Positions 12,892 to 19,667 of a stretch of 19,667 bases of DNA are shown here, piece after piece. The notes beneath the pieces were generated by a model. It was given only the letters and a program-made list of their open reading frames with translations. It did not search any database and was not told the origin of the DNA. Source of the stretch: Candidatus Nomurabacteria bacterium RIFOXYD2_FULL_35_12 (lineage in GTDB: Bacteria; Patescibacteriota; Minisyncoccia; Phycocordibacterales; UBA9973); assembly GCA_001786365.1 (NCBI GenBank), contig MFWK01000001.1, positions 35,064-54,730 on the forward strand. The letters run 5' to 3'. The position numbers were made by a program, and so were the translations under genes. How positions within the stretch are numbered: position 1 is the first letter of the stretch; every line of letters begins with the position of its first letter.

Positions 12892-13320
12892 ATGGATAAA
12901 GAAACAAAGAAAGAAAAATATATAGAAGCTGTAGGAAGACGAAAAACTTCAACTGCGCGAGTTCGTATTGTAGAATCTAGCAAAGGAAGTTTTGTTGTGA
13001 ATGGAAAAGACGCGAAAGAATATTTTAAAACCGAAGGGGAACGTCGGCTTATTTTAGACCCCATGGTAAAAGGACAGAAGACAGGGGAAGGCAAGGTTGC
13101 CTTCAAATGGAATGTAGAGGTGCATGTTTCTGGTGGAGGAGTTCATAGTCAAGCAGAAGCCATCCGTCATGGACTTTCCCGCGCACTTACAGCATTTAAT
13201 CCAGAAAATAGAGGTGAATTGAAAACTTTAGGATTTTTAAAACGCGATCCAAGAGCAAAAGAAAGACGCAAATTCGGTCTCAAAAAAGCCCGCAAAGCTC
13301 CTCAGTGGTCCAAACGATAA
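12892..13320 (+). CDS. rpsI: 30S ribosomal protein S9 (uS9)
   Basis: 142 residues; 30S head protein whose C-terminal arginine reaches toward the P-site tRNA. EAVGRRKTSTARVRIVESSK, VHVSGGGVHSQAEAIRHGLS, RALTAFNP and the basic tail RDPRAKERRKFGLKKARKAP, ending QWSKR, are diagnostic. The first ten residues (MDKETKKEKY) come partly from the duplicated target site of the preceding element. With the element in place the start codon follows AACGGG directly, without a Shine-Dalgarno. Last gene of the ribosomal operon; a strong terminator begins 3 bases after its stop. Confidence 0.96.
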   Translation: MDKETKKEKYIEAVGRRKTSTARVRIVESSKGSFVVNGKDAKEYFKTEGERRLILDPMVKGQKTGEGKVAFKWNVEVHVSGGGVHSQAEAIRHGLSRALTAFNPENRGELKTLGFLKRDPRAKERRKFGLKKARKAPQWSKR

Positions 13321-13323
13321 TTC

Positions 13324-13353
13324 AAAAAATCCCCTTTCCGAAGGGGATTTTTT
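13324..13353. terminator. Intrinsic (bidirectional) terminator after rpsI
   Basis: A perfect 13-base stem, AAAAAATCCCCTT (13324-13336) with AAGGGGATTTTTT (13341-13353), and a TCCG tetraloop. The G+C core followed by six T on both strands makes it a textbook Rho-independent terminator. It closes the ribosomal operon and isolates grpE. Confidence 0.93.
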
Positions 13354-13354
13354 G

Positions 13355-13363
13355 TGCTAAAAT
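13355..13363 (+). promoter_or_regulatory. Extended -10 promoter of leaderless grpE
   Basis: TGCTAAAAT, an extended -10 (TGn plus TAAAAT), begins just after the terminator and ends exactly six bases before the ATG at 13370. The predicted transcription start is the A of the start codon. No CIRCE-like inverted repeat is seen in this 16-base gap. Confidence 0.6.
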
Positions 13364-13369
13364 GCTCTC

Positions 13370-13993
13370 ATGTCAGACGAAGAAGTAAAGAAAGACGCTG
13401 AAAACATTGAACAAAAGGAGGACACCTCTGAAGTTTTAGAATTTGAATTCAATGAAGATGGCGAAGAGGATTTAAAAAAGACTTTAAAGAAATTTAGAGC
13501 TGATTTGAAACAGTGCCAGAAAGAAAACTACGAGCTTAACGCCACAAGTATGGAATATCTCCTCGGTTGGCAGAAAGAACGAGCTGAATTTGCTAATTAT
13601 AAAAAGGGTGAGGATGATCGCAGGGCTATGTTTTCTGAATCAATGCGTGAGAGAATCTTAACTCGCTTTTTGACTGTGCTTGATAGTTTTAATATGGCTT
13701 TTGCAAACAAGGAAGCATGGGAGAAGGTGGATGAAAATTGGAGACGAGGTGTGGAGTATATCTACGGGCAGATGAGCACTGTTTTTGAAGAATATGGAGT
13801 AAAAGAAATAGGTGTCGTAGGCGAAATGTTTGATCCAAACATTCATCAATCTATAGAATTAGTCCAAGCAGATAAAAAAGAATTGAATCATACAGTCTCG
13901 CACGTAATCCAAAAAGGGTATAAACTAGGTGATAGGGTAATACGGGCCGCCCGAGTAAACGTTTTTGAGTACAATGAAAAAGCCGGAGAATAA
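13370..13993 (+). CDS. grpE: GrpE, nucleotide exchange factor of DnaK
   Basis: 207 residues. An acidic N-terminus leads into a long coiled coil (about 30-80) ending in GWQKERAEFANYKKGEDDRR, the GrpE signature (the family has W.R..AEFeNyrKR). The beta head follows with RRGVEYIYGQMSTVFEEYGV, GEMFDPNIHQSIE and HVIQKGYKLGDRVIRAARVN. It releases ADP from DnaK in the cytoplasm. In the usual 'DRVIRPA' the proline is Ala. No hrcA, dnaK or dnaJ gene is adjacent; instead the gene overlaps the first of the Cys-rich genes by 20 bases. The promoter at 13355 suggests its own unit. Confidence 0.94.
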   Translation: MSDEEVKKDAENIEQKEDTSEVLEFEFNEDGEEDLKKTLKKFRADLKQCQKENYELNATSMEYLLGWQKERAEFANYKKGEDDRRAMFSESMRERILTRFLTVLDSFNMAFANKEAWEKVDENWRRGVEYIYGQMSTVFEEYGVKEIGVVGEMFDPNIHQSIELVQADKKELNHTVSHVIQKGYKLGDRVIRAARVNVFEYNEKAGE

Positions 13994-15632
13994 AATTTGT
14001 GAGCATTGCAAACAAAACTTCACAATAAGCGAAGGCGAGCTTTCTTTATATGAAAAAGTTGGTATAGAATTACCCGTTTTGTGTTTTTTCTGCCGAGTAA
14101 AATTGCATTTGTCTTTTTGGATGTTTGGAAAGTTTCGCAAAGGTAAATCAGATCTTTCAGGCAAGAGTTTGATTACAGTTTTACCGGAAAAAACTAGATA
14201 TCCTATATACACTCTACATGAGTGGCATAGCGACAAATGGGATGCTATGGATTATGGTATAGATTATGATGAGAAGGAGCCGTTTCTAAAGCAATTACAA
14301 GAATTACAAGAAAAAGTTCCTCATCCTCATCAAAATGGTGCAAACAACACAAATTGCGATTGGTGCGATGATGTTTGGAATTCAAAAAATTGTTACTTAG
14401 CCCGCTCAATGGAGACGTGTGAAGATTTGATGTACTCATATAGAAATTTATGGGTAAAAAATTCTATTGATGTAGTAATTTGCTTTAAAAGTGAAAAATG
14501 TTTTGATTCTGGTGAATGTCATAATTCATTCAAACTTTTTTACTCCAGACATTCTCGGGATTGTATAGATTCATTTTTTTTATATGATTGTCGAAATTGT
14601 CAGAACTGTTTTATGAGTTGGAATCTTCGCAATAAATCGTATTGTATAGAAAATGTGCAATATTCTAAAGAAGAATATGCAGAAAAATTAAAATCTTTTA
14701 ATCTCGGTTCATATGAATCTGTGCAAGCTTTTAAAAAGCGTTTCGAAGAATTAGCTCAAAATGAAGTGGTGCATAGGCAGAATTTTAACTTCAAAAATTA
14801 TAATTCTGATGGAGATTATATGGAGGATTGTAAAAATTGTCATAATTGTAACACTATCAATGAATCAGAGGATAGCTATAATTGTATTCGTGGGATGAGA
14901 CATAAGTCAGATATTGATGCAAATGGAACTTGGTATGCAGAATTATGTGGAAATTGTTCTGGCTGTTTAAATGCTTATGCACTTAAGTATTGCAATTGGT
15001 CTACTTCCAGATATTCAGAATATTTAGATTTATGTATTGAGTGCGAATATTGTTTTGGATGTGTTGGCTTGAAAAAGAAAAAATATTGCATTTTAAATAA
15101 GCAATATACAAAAGAATCCTTCGATGAGTTGAGGACGCAAATAATTGCGGATATGAAAAAGAGGGGAGAATACGGTAAATTTTTACCTTATTCCATGAGC
15201 GCTGGTCCATTTAATTTTTCTACTAGTTCTTTATATTTTCCAGAAACAAAAAAAGAAGATATTTTAAAGCTTGGTGGCTATTGGGAAGATATTGATGAAA
15301 GTCACATAGAAGGTATGTCTACAAGTGAATTACCAGATGATATAAAAGATGTTTCCGACAGTATTATTACTAAGGCACTCATCTGCCCTGAAACTGGTTG
15401 GCGTTTTAATATCTCTAAAAATGAGTTAATTTTTTATAAAGCAAACAATATTCCACTTCCACGACTTCATTTTGATGTAAGAATAAAAAATAGTTTAAAA
15501 TATTTAACTATTTTAAAATCATACTTTTATGTTTGTTTTTATTGCAAAAAAGACGTTGAAGCATATTATTTACCTGAATGGGGTTATAAAAAAATCGCTT
15601 GCGAGGAATGTTATAAGCAAAATATAGCTTAA
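13974..15632 (+). CDS. Cys-rich zinc-ribbon repeat protein, paralog 1 (divergent)
   Basis: 552 residues with about 34 cysteines. No signal peptide or membrane segment, so probably cytoplasmic. The N-terminal ribbon is CEHC ... CFFC with FTISEGELSLYEKVGIELP between. The next module lacks cysteines (LSGKSLITVLPEKTRYPIY). Two Cys-rich tracts follow, each ending in the family hallmark: DCRNCQNCFMSWNLRNKSYC, then VQYSKEEY; and CIECEYCFGCVGLKKKKYCI, then NKQYTKESF. At the C-terminus the second ribbon (NISKNELIFYKANNIPLPRL) has lost the CPxC pair found in paralogs 2 and 3. I know this family only as uncharacterised in CPR genomes; metal binding is inferred. A TTG at 13965 would add MST; the ATG at 13974 matches its paralogs better and lies inside grpE, so the two are probably translationally coupled. 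Confidence 0.75.
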   Translation: MKKPENKICEHCKQNFTISEGELSLYEKVGIELPVLCFFCRVKLHLSFWMFGKFRKGKSDLSGKSLITVLPEKTRYPIYTLHEWHSDKWDAMDYGIDYDEKEPFLKQLQELQEKVPHPHQNGANNTNCDWCDDVWNSKNCYLARSMETCEDLMYSYRNLWVKNSIDVVICFKSEKCFDSGECHNSFKLFYSRHSRDCIDSFFLYDCRNCQNCFMSWNLRNKSYCIENVQYSKEEYAEKLKSFNLGSYESVQAFKKRFEELAQNEVVHRQNFNFKNYNSDGDYMEDCKNCHNCNTINESEDSYNCIRGMRHKSDIDANGTWYAELCGNCSGCLNAYALKYCNWSTSRYSEYLDLCIECEYCFGCVGLKKKKYCILNKQYTKESFDELRTQIIADMKKRGEYGKFLPYSMSAGPFNFSTSSLYFPETKKEDILKLGGYWEDIDESHIEGMSTSELPDDIKDVSDSIITKALICPETGWRFNISKNELIFYKANNIPLPRLHFDVRIKNSLKYLTILKSYFYVCFYCKKDVEAYYLPEWGYKKIACEECYKQNIA

Positions 15633-15661
15633 CACTATTTCGCGGTCGCGATAAAGTGTTA
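15630..15661. repeat. 32-base palindrome between Cys-rich paralogs 1 and 2
   Basis: TAACACTATTTCGCGG and its right half TCGCGATAAAGTGTTA form a near-perfect palindrome with two mismatched pairs and a GC-rich TCGCG/CGCGA centre. It begins in the stop codon of paralog 1 and ends 9 bases before the start of paralog 2. It has no T-run, so it is not a standard terminator. The centre CGCGGTCGC also occurs at the left end of the element at 9474. Confidence 0.65.
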
Positions 15662-15670
15662 TATGTAAAA

Positions 15671-17365
15671 ATGAATCAAGAAACAAAAAATTGTAAAAAC
15701 TGCAAAAAAGACTTTACGATAGAGTCGGAAGATTTTAATTTTTACGAAAAAATACAAGTTCCACCACCGACTTGGTGTACGAAATGTAGACAGCTTCGTC
15801 GGTATGCATGGAGAAATGAAAGGACTTTATATAGAAGAAACTGTGATCTTTGTGGAAAGAGTACAGTGACAATTTATTCTCCGAACAAACCATACAAAGT
15901 GTATTGCAATCCTTGTTGGTGGGGAGATGATTGGGATTTTTCCTCACATGGAAAAGACTTTGATTTTTTTAAAACATTTTTTGAACAATTTGCAGAATTA
16001 CAGCGTGAAGTTCCTCGTATGGCTCTTTTAAATAAAAATAGTGTTAATTCTGAGTACACAAACCATTCCGGTGAAAATAAAAATACTTATCTTTCTTTTT
16101 CTGCTTTTGATGATGAAAATGTTATGTATGGTAGTTTTATTTTTAAGTCGCGTGATTGCATGGACTGCAATCGTATACAAGAAAAAGGGGAACGTCTATA
16201 TGAGACTATTGATTCTCGTAAATGTTATCAATGTCAATATGGTATTTTTCTGAGAGATTGTTCTAGTTGCTTTTATTGTTACGATTGTCATGGCTGTAAT
16301 GATTGTTTTATGTCTTCAAATTTACGAAACAAGAGTTATGTTTTTAGGAATAAACAATATACTAGAGAAGAATATTTAAAAAAGATGAAAGATATTGAAT
16401 TATCTTCTTTTATTGTTCGTGAGGGATTAAATAAAGAATTTACAAATTTGATAGAGCAAGATGCTATTCATCGTTATGTGGCTAGTGAAAGAAATATCAA
16501 CTCTATTGGGTCTTTGCTTTATGATTGTAAGAATGTCGCAAAATCTTTTGAATTATATAATGCAGAAAATTGTAAATATATTTATGGGAGTACTGATATT
16601 AAAGATTGTATGGATTGTTATCATTTAGGTTTTAATTCAGAACTTTGTTACGAGATTCAAGGAGCTGTACGTCTTTCTAATTGTAAATTCTGTCATCTTT
16701 GTTATGACAATATGAATATTACGTATTGTGATACTTGTCAAAACAGCCAGAATTTATTTGGTTGTGTCAGCGTTAAAAAGGGCGATTATATGATTTTTAA
16801 TAAAAAATATTTGAAAGCTGATTATGAAATTTTAAAAGATAAAATAATTGAGCATATGAAGAAAACAGGGGAGTATGGAGAATTTTTTTCTCCTCAGATA
16901 TCACCTGTTTGTTATAACGAAACTCAGGGAAATTTCTATATGCCGATGACTAAAGAAGAAGTCTTGGCTAAAGGTTGGCATTGGGAAGAAAATGTTCCAG
17001 GAACTTTTAGTAAAGAAACTATTTTGGCTGGGGCTATTCCTGACAAGATAGTAGATGTGCCAAATACTTATTTAAATGAAATATTTTCCTGCATAGATTG
17101 TTTAAAAAATTACAATATAACTAAAAATGAACTTTTGTTTTATAGAAAAGAAAATATTCCATTTCCAAGGCGTTGCCCAAATTGCCGTTATAAAAGGAGG
17201 TTTGATTTGCGTCCAAAAAGGGAATTGTGGCACAGACAATGTGTGTGTAATAAAGAAAATCATGGGCATGAAGGAAATTGTCAAAAAGAATTTGAGACAT
17301 GCTATTCGCCAGATGAGGTTATAAAAGTTTACTGTGAAAGCTGTTATAATAAAGAAGTGTATTAA
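15671..17365 (+). CDS. Cys-rich zinc-ribbon repeat protein, paralog 2
   Basis: 564 residues, about 40 cysteines. Visible order: N-terminal ribbon NCKNCKKDFTI ... TWCTKCRQLRR; a second ribbon RRNCDLCGKS ... VYCNPCWWGDDWDF; a stretch FFKTFFEQFAELQREVPRMA; a Cys-rich tract (DCSSCFYCYDCHGCNDCFMS) ending SNLRNKSYVFRNKQYTREEY; a second tract (NCKFCHLCYDNMNITYCDTC) ending NKKYLKADY; and a C-terminal ribbon FYRKENIPFPRRCPNCRYKR, LWHRQCVCNKENHGHEGNC, VYCESCYNKEVY. The C-terminal ribbon mirrors the N-terminal one, so the protein looks internally duplicated. No enzyme motif recognised. A GTG at 15656 would add MLYVK; the ATG at 15671 gives the N-terminus seen in paralogs 3 and 4. Confidence 0.78.
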   Translation: MNQETKNCKNCKKDFTIESEDFNFYEKIQVPPPTWCTKCRQLRRYAWRNERTLYRRNCDLCGKSTVTIYSPNKPYKVYCNPCWWGDDWDFSSHGKDFDFFKTFFEQFAELQREVPRMALLNKNSVNSEYTNHSGENKNTYLSFSAFDDENVMYGSFIFKSRDCMDCNRIQEKGERLYETIDSRKCYQCQYGIFLRDCSSCFYCYDCHGCNDCFMSSNLRNKSYVFRNKQYTREEYLKKMKDIELSSFIVREGLNKEFTNLIEQDAIHRYVASERNINSIGSLLYDCKNVAKSFELYNAENCKYIYGSTDIKDCMDCYHLGFNSELCYEIQGAVRLSNCKFCHLCYDNMNITYCDTCQNSQNLFGCVSVKKGDYMIFNKKYLKADYEILKDKIIEHMKKTGEYGEFFSPQISPVCYNETQGNFYMPMTKEEVLAKGWHWEENVPGTFSKETILAGAIPDKIVDVPNTYLNEIFSCIDCLKNYNITKNELLFYRKENIPFPRRCPNCRYKRRFDLRPKRELWHRQCVCNKENHGHEGNCQKEFETCYSPDEVIKVYCESCYNKEVY

Positions 17366-17367
17366 AT

Positions 17368-19110
17368 ATGAAAAGCGAAAACCGACAATGCCAAAACTGT
17401 AAAAAAGATTTCACGATAGAAGTGGAAGATTTTAATTTTTACGAAAAAATAAAAGTCCCTGCGCCGACTTTTTGTCCAGAATGTCGCCTTATTCGCCGTT
17501 TTGCTATAAGAAACGAAAGAGCGCTTTATAAAAGAAAGTGTGATTTATGTGGCGAAGAAAAGATATTAATTTATCCATCAGATAGCCCCTATAAAGTTTA
17601 TTGTTTCAGTTGTTTTTATTCTGACGGATGGGATGGAGAAACTTATGGGTGTGATTATGATTTTTCTCGTCCATTTTTTGAACAATATAAAGAATTATTT
17701 GATAAAGTGCCTCGTCTTGGAACAATCAAGCAAGGTTTTAACACAAATAGTGAATACACAAACCGTGTGAGCGATTTGAAAAATTGTCATCTCATATTTG
17801 CTAGTAATCAAAATGAAAATTGTTATTACGGTGTTTCTTATTGGGGTTCAAAAGATTCGATGGATTGCTACAACATTCATAAATGTGAACGCTGTTATGA
17901 GTGTATAGACTGCTATGACAGCAATGGTCTCAAATATTCAAAGGAATGCAATAGTTGCATTGATTCTGTGTTTTTGCTTAATTGCCGAAATTGTCAGAAT
18001 TGTTTCGGTTGCACTAATCTAAGGAATAAAAGTAACTGTATTTTTAATAAACAATATACTAAAGAAGAATATCAAATAAAACTTTCTGAATTTAAAATTT
18101 CAAACAGAAATGATTTAAAGAAAATCAAGAAGTTAGCGTTAGAAGAATCTTTAAAGCATATAGTGTCTAGTTTTATTGAATACCATTCGGTAAATTCTTC
18201 CGGTAATTGGATTAAAAGCTCAAAAAGTGTAAAGATGTCATTTAACTGCGATAACGTAGAAGATGGAAAATACTTGTTTGGTGTTATGGATGCAAAAGAT
18301 TGCATGGATTACACTTATTGGGGGCTTCATAGCGAACTCATATATGAAACATGTAATTTGGGTAGACAATGCTCTTCTGTATTTTTTACAAATGAATCTT
18401 GGGATCAATTAATTCGAGCAGAATATTGCAATAACTGTTTTTCTTGTTCAGATTTGTTCGGATGTGTAGGGCTTCGTAAAAAGCAATATTGTATTTTTAA
18501 TAAACAATATATTAAAGAAGAATACGAAAAATTAATACCAAAAATAAAAGAACAAATGAATTTGATGCCTTATATTGATTCTGGAGGCAGGATTTTCCGT
18601 TACGGGGAATATTTTACACCTGAGATGTTGCCTTTTGCCTATAATGAAACTATCGCTCAAGAATATTTTCCAAAGACAAAGGAAGAGGTGGAAAAAGAAG
18701 GATATAGATGGAAAGAAATGGAAAAAAAGAATTATACTCCGACGATCGTGTCTAAAGATTTGCCAGAAAGTATTGATTCTGTAGGTGATAATATTTTAAA
18801 TGAAGTAATAGCTTGTGAACATGATGGTAAATGTAATCAGCAATGCACAACTGCATTTAAAATTACTCAAAATGAATTGCAATTTTACCGAACTTACAAT
18901 ATTCCTTTGCCGACATTATGTCCGAATTGCAGGCATTATGAAAGACTTTTAAAACGCCAGCCGATAAAACTTTGGCATCGTTCGTGTATGTGCGAACAAG
19001 ATAATCATGGACACGTAGGTAATTGCCAAAATGAATTTGAAACGAGCTATGCTCCGGAGAATCCAGAAACAGTTTATTGTTTGGATTGTTATAGAAAAGA
19101 AGTGAATTAA
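17368..19110 (+). CDS. Cys-rich zinc-ribbon repeat protein, paralog 3
   Basis: 580 residues, about 42 cysteines, the closest relative of paralog 2. N-terminal ribbon at 8-40 (CQNC ... CPEC), second ribbon at 58-82 (CDLC ... CFSC), Cys-rich tract at about 140-216 (KCERCYECIDC, NCRNCQNCFGC), hallmark LRNKSNCIFNKQYTKEEY at 218-235. A second tract follows at about 294-367 with hallmark LRKKQYCIFNKQYIKEEY at 369-386. The C-terminal ribbon at about 483-580 includes CPNCR, WHRSCMCEQDNHGHVGNC and VYCLDCYRKEV. The two hallmarks lie 151 residues apart. The start is two bases after paralog 2, so the genes are surely co-transcribed. Zinc or other metal binding is inferred from the paired cysteines; the cellular role is unknown. 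Confidence 0.78.
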   Translation: MKSENRQCQNCKKDFTIEVEDFNFYEKIKVPAPTFCPECRLIRRFAIRNERALYKRKCDLCGEEKILIYPSDSPYKVYCFSCFYSDGWDGETYGCDYDFSRPFFEQYKELFDKVPRLGTIKQGFNTNSEYTNRVSDLKNCHLIFASNQNENCYYGVSYWGSKDSMDCYNIHKCERCYECIDCYDSNGLKYSKECNSCIDSVFLLNCRNCQNCFGCTNLRNKSNCIFNKQYTKEEYQIKLSEFKISNRNDLKKIKKLALEESLKHIVSSFIEYHSVNSSGNWIKSSKSVKMSFNCDNVEDGKYLFGVMDAKDCMDYTYWGLHSELIYETCNLGRQCSSVFFTNESWDQLIRAEYCNNCFSCSDLFGCVGLRKKQYCIFNKQYIKEEYEKLIPKIKEQMNLMPYIDSGGRIFRYGEYFTPEMLPFAYNETIAQEYFPKTKEEVEKEGYRWKEMEKKNYTPTIVSKDLPESIDSVGDNILNEVIACEHDGKCNQQCTTAFKITQNELQFYRTYNIPLPTLCPNCRHYERLLKRQPIKLWHRSCMCEQDNHGHVGNCQNEFETSYAPENPETVYCLDCYRKEVN

Positions 19111-19135
19111 ATATTAATTACTTTACTTAACTAAA

Positions 19136-19667
19136 GTGGAATATAAAAAAGAAAACAAAATATGTCAGAACTGTAAAAAGGATTTTACTATAGAGCCGGA
19201 TGATTTTGGATTTTATGAAAAGATAAAAGTTCCACCACCGACTTTTTGCTCACAGTGTAGACTGCAACGCAGGATGGTTTGGCGTAATGATTGGCATTTA
19301 TTTAAGAAAAAAGATGCGCGAACAGGTGAAGAAATTTTTTCTTTTTTACCTGAAGAAAGTCCAGTGAAAATTTACGACAGGGATTATTGGATTTCTGATG
19401 CTTGGGATCCGATGGAATACGGTCGGGAATATGATTTTTCTCGTCCATTTTTTGAACAATTTAAAGAATTGCTTTATACAGTTCCACTCCCAGCTCATTC
19501 CATGTTTGATATAGTGAATTGTCAGTATTGTACCAATGCAAATAATATAAAAGGCTGTTATTTAGTTCGGGGAGCATCTTTTACAGAAGATTCTGCATAT
19601 TTGATTTGGGATCAAGAATCCAAACAATGTCTTGATAGTCATATGACGAATAAGTGTGAGTTAAGTT
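19136..19667 (+). CDS. Cys-rich zinc-ribbon repeat protein, paralog 4 (3'-truncated)
   Basis: Open from a GTG at 19136 to the window end (177 codons visible). An in-frame stop at 19115-19117 and no other start between fix the GTG as the likely start. It begins MEYKKENKICQNCKKDFTIE, then FYEKIKVPPPTFCSQCRLQR, as in paralogs 2 and 3. Next comes DARTGEEIFSFLPEESPVKI, a Cys-free version of the second ribbon that resembles paralog 1. Then YDFSRPFFEQFKELLYTVPL and the start of a Cys-rich tract (NCQYCTNANNIKGCYLVRGA). It thus combines features of the two subtypes. The 25-base gap after paralog 3 shows no terminator, suggesting the same transcript. Function unknown. Confidence 0.75.
   Translation, partial: MEYKKENKICQNCKKDFTIEPDDFGFYEKIKVPPPTFCSQCRLQRRMVWRNDWHLFKKKDARTGEEIFSFLPEESPVKIYDRDYWISDAWDPMEYGREYDFSRPFFEQFKELLYTVPLPAHSMFDIVNCQYCTNANNIKGCYLVRGASFTEDSAYLIWDQESKQCLDSHMTNKCELS

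Noticed and set aside
13974..19667. The Cys-rich tandem repeats as a CRISPR-like or toxin/antitoxin array
   Set aside because: The repetition is between full-length protein-coding paralogs. There are no short spaced direct repeats and no small toxin-sized genes.

Overview
The window is AT-rich, densely packed DNA with 22 genes, all on the + strand. It most likely comes from a Candidate Phyla Radiation (Patescibacteria) bacterium, probably of the Parcubacteria. The pointers are a sigma-region-4/HARE-HTH protein at the left edge, a membrane protein matching the N-terminal part of CPR secretion-type ATPases (the 'WHFPG ... NLP' motif), a minimal 574-residue AlaRS, a PilM-like ATPase paired with a bitopic membrane protein, and a tandem family of Cys-rich proteins that I know only from such genomes. 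All 21 visible stops are TAA (17) or TAG (4), none TGA. No reading frame needs recoding, so the standard bacterial code fits. Shine-Dalgarno sequences are almost absent.

Layout. (1) 2-2168: 5'-truncated sigma-4/HARE protein, then the orphan secretion-ATPase N-domain protein. (2) 2175-6489: mltG, mnmA, an MgtC-family gene and a short alaS, with very short gaps. mnmA carries two in-frame inverted-repeat inserts. (3) 6514-8949: PilM/FtsA-like ATPase and a single-pass membrane protein, probably an envelope or pilus pair. (4) 9014-13320: a translation/transcription operon, infA-rpmJ-rpsM-rpsK-rpsD-rpoA-rplQ-rplM-rpsI, closed by a strong terminator at 13324-13353. Two small MITE-like elements sit in it with matching CCCGTTAGAA-type ends. 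Each is flanked by a 5-6 bp direct repeat containing the start codon of the next gene (rpsM and rpsI). A GC-rich palindrome lies in the rpoA linker. (5) 13370-19667: grpE, then four tandem paralogous Cys-rich zinc-ribbon proteins of unknown function, the last cut by the window edge. The first overlaps grpE by 20 bases.

Expression. At least five genes (870, 3076, 4283, 6514, 13370) have a -10-like TANAAT box ending 6-7 bases before the ATG. That is the spacing expected if transcription starts on the A of the start codon, so leaderless mRNAs are likely. The ribosomal operon has a conventional promoter before infA and a likely second one before rpmJ with a hairpin leader.

No gene-free stretch exceeds 300 bases; the longest gap between genes is 127 bases (rpmJ-rpsM, nearly all MITE-like element). 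I saw no tRNA, rRNA, CRISPR array, transposase gene or replication origin. The most novel material is the small inserted palindromes and the Cys-rich tandem family.
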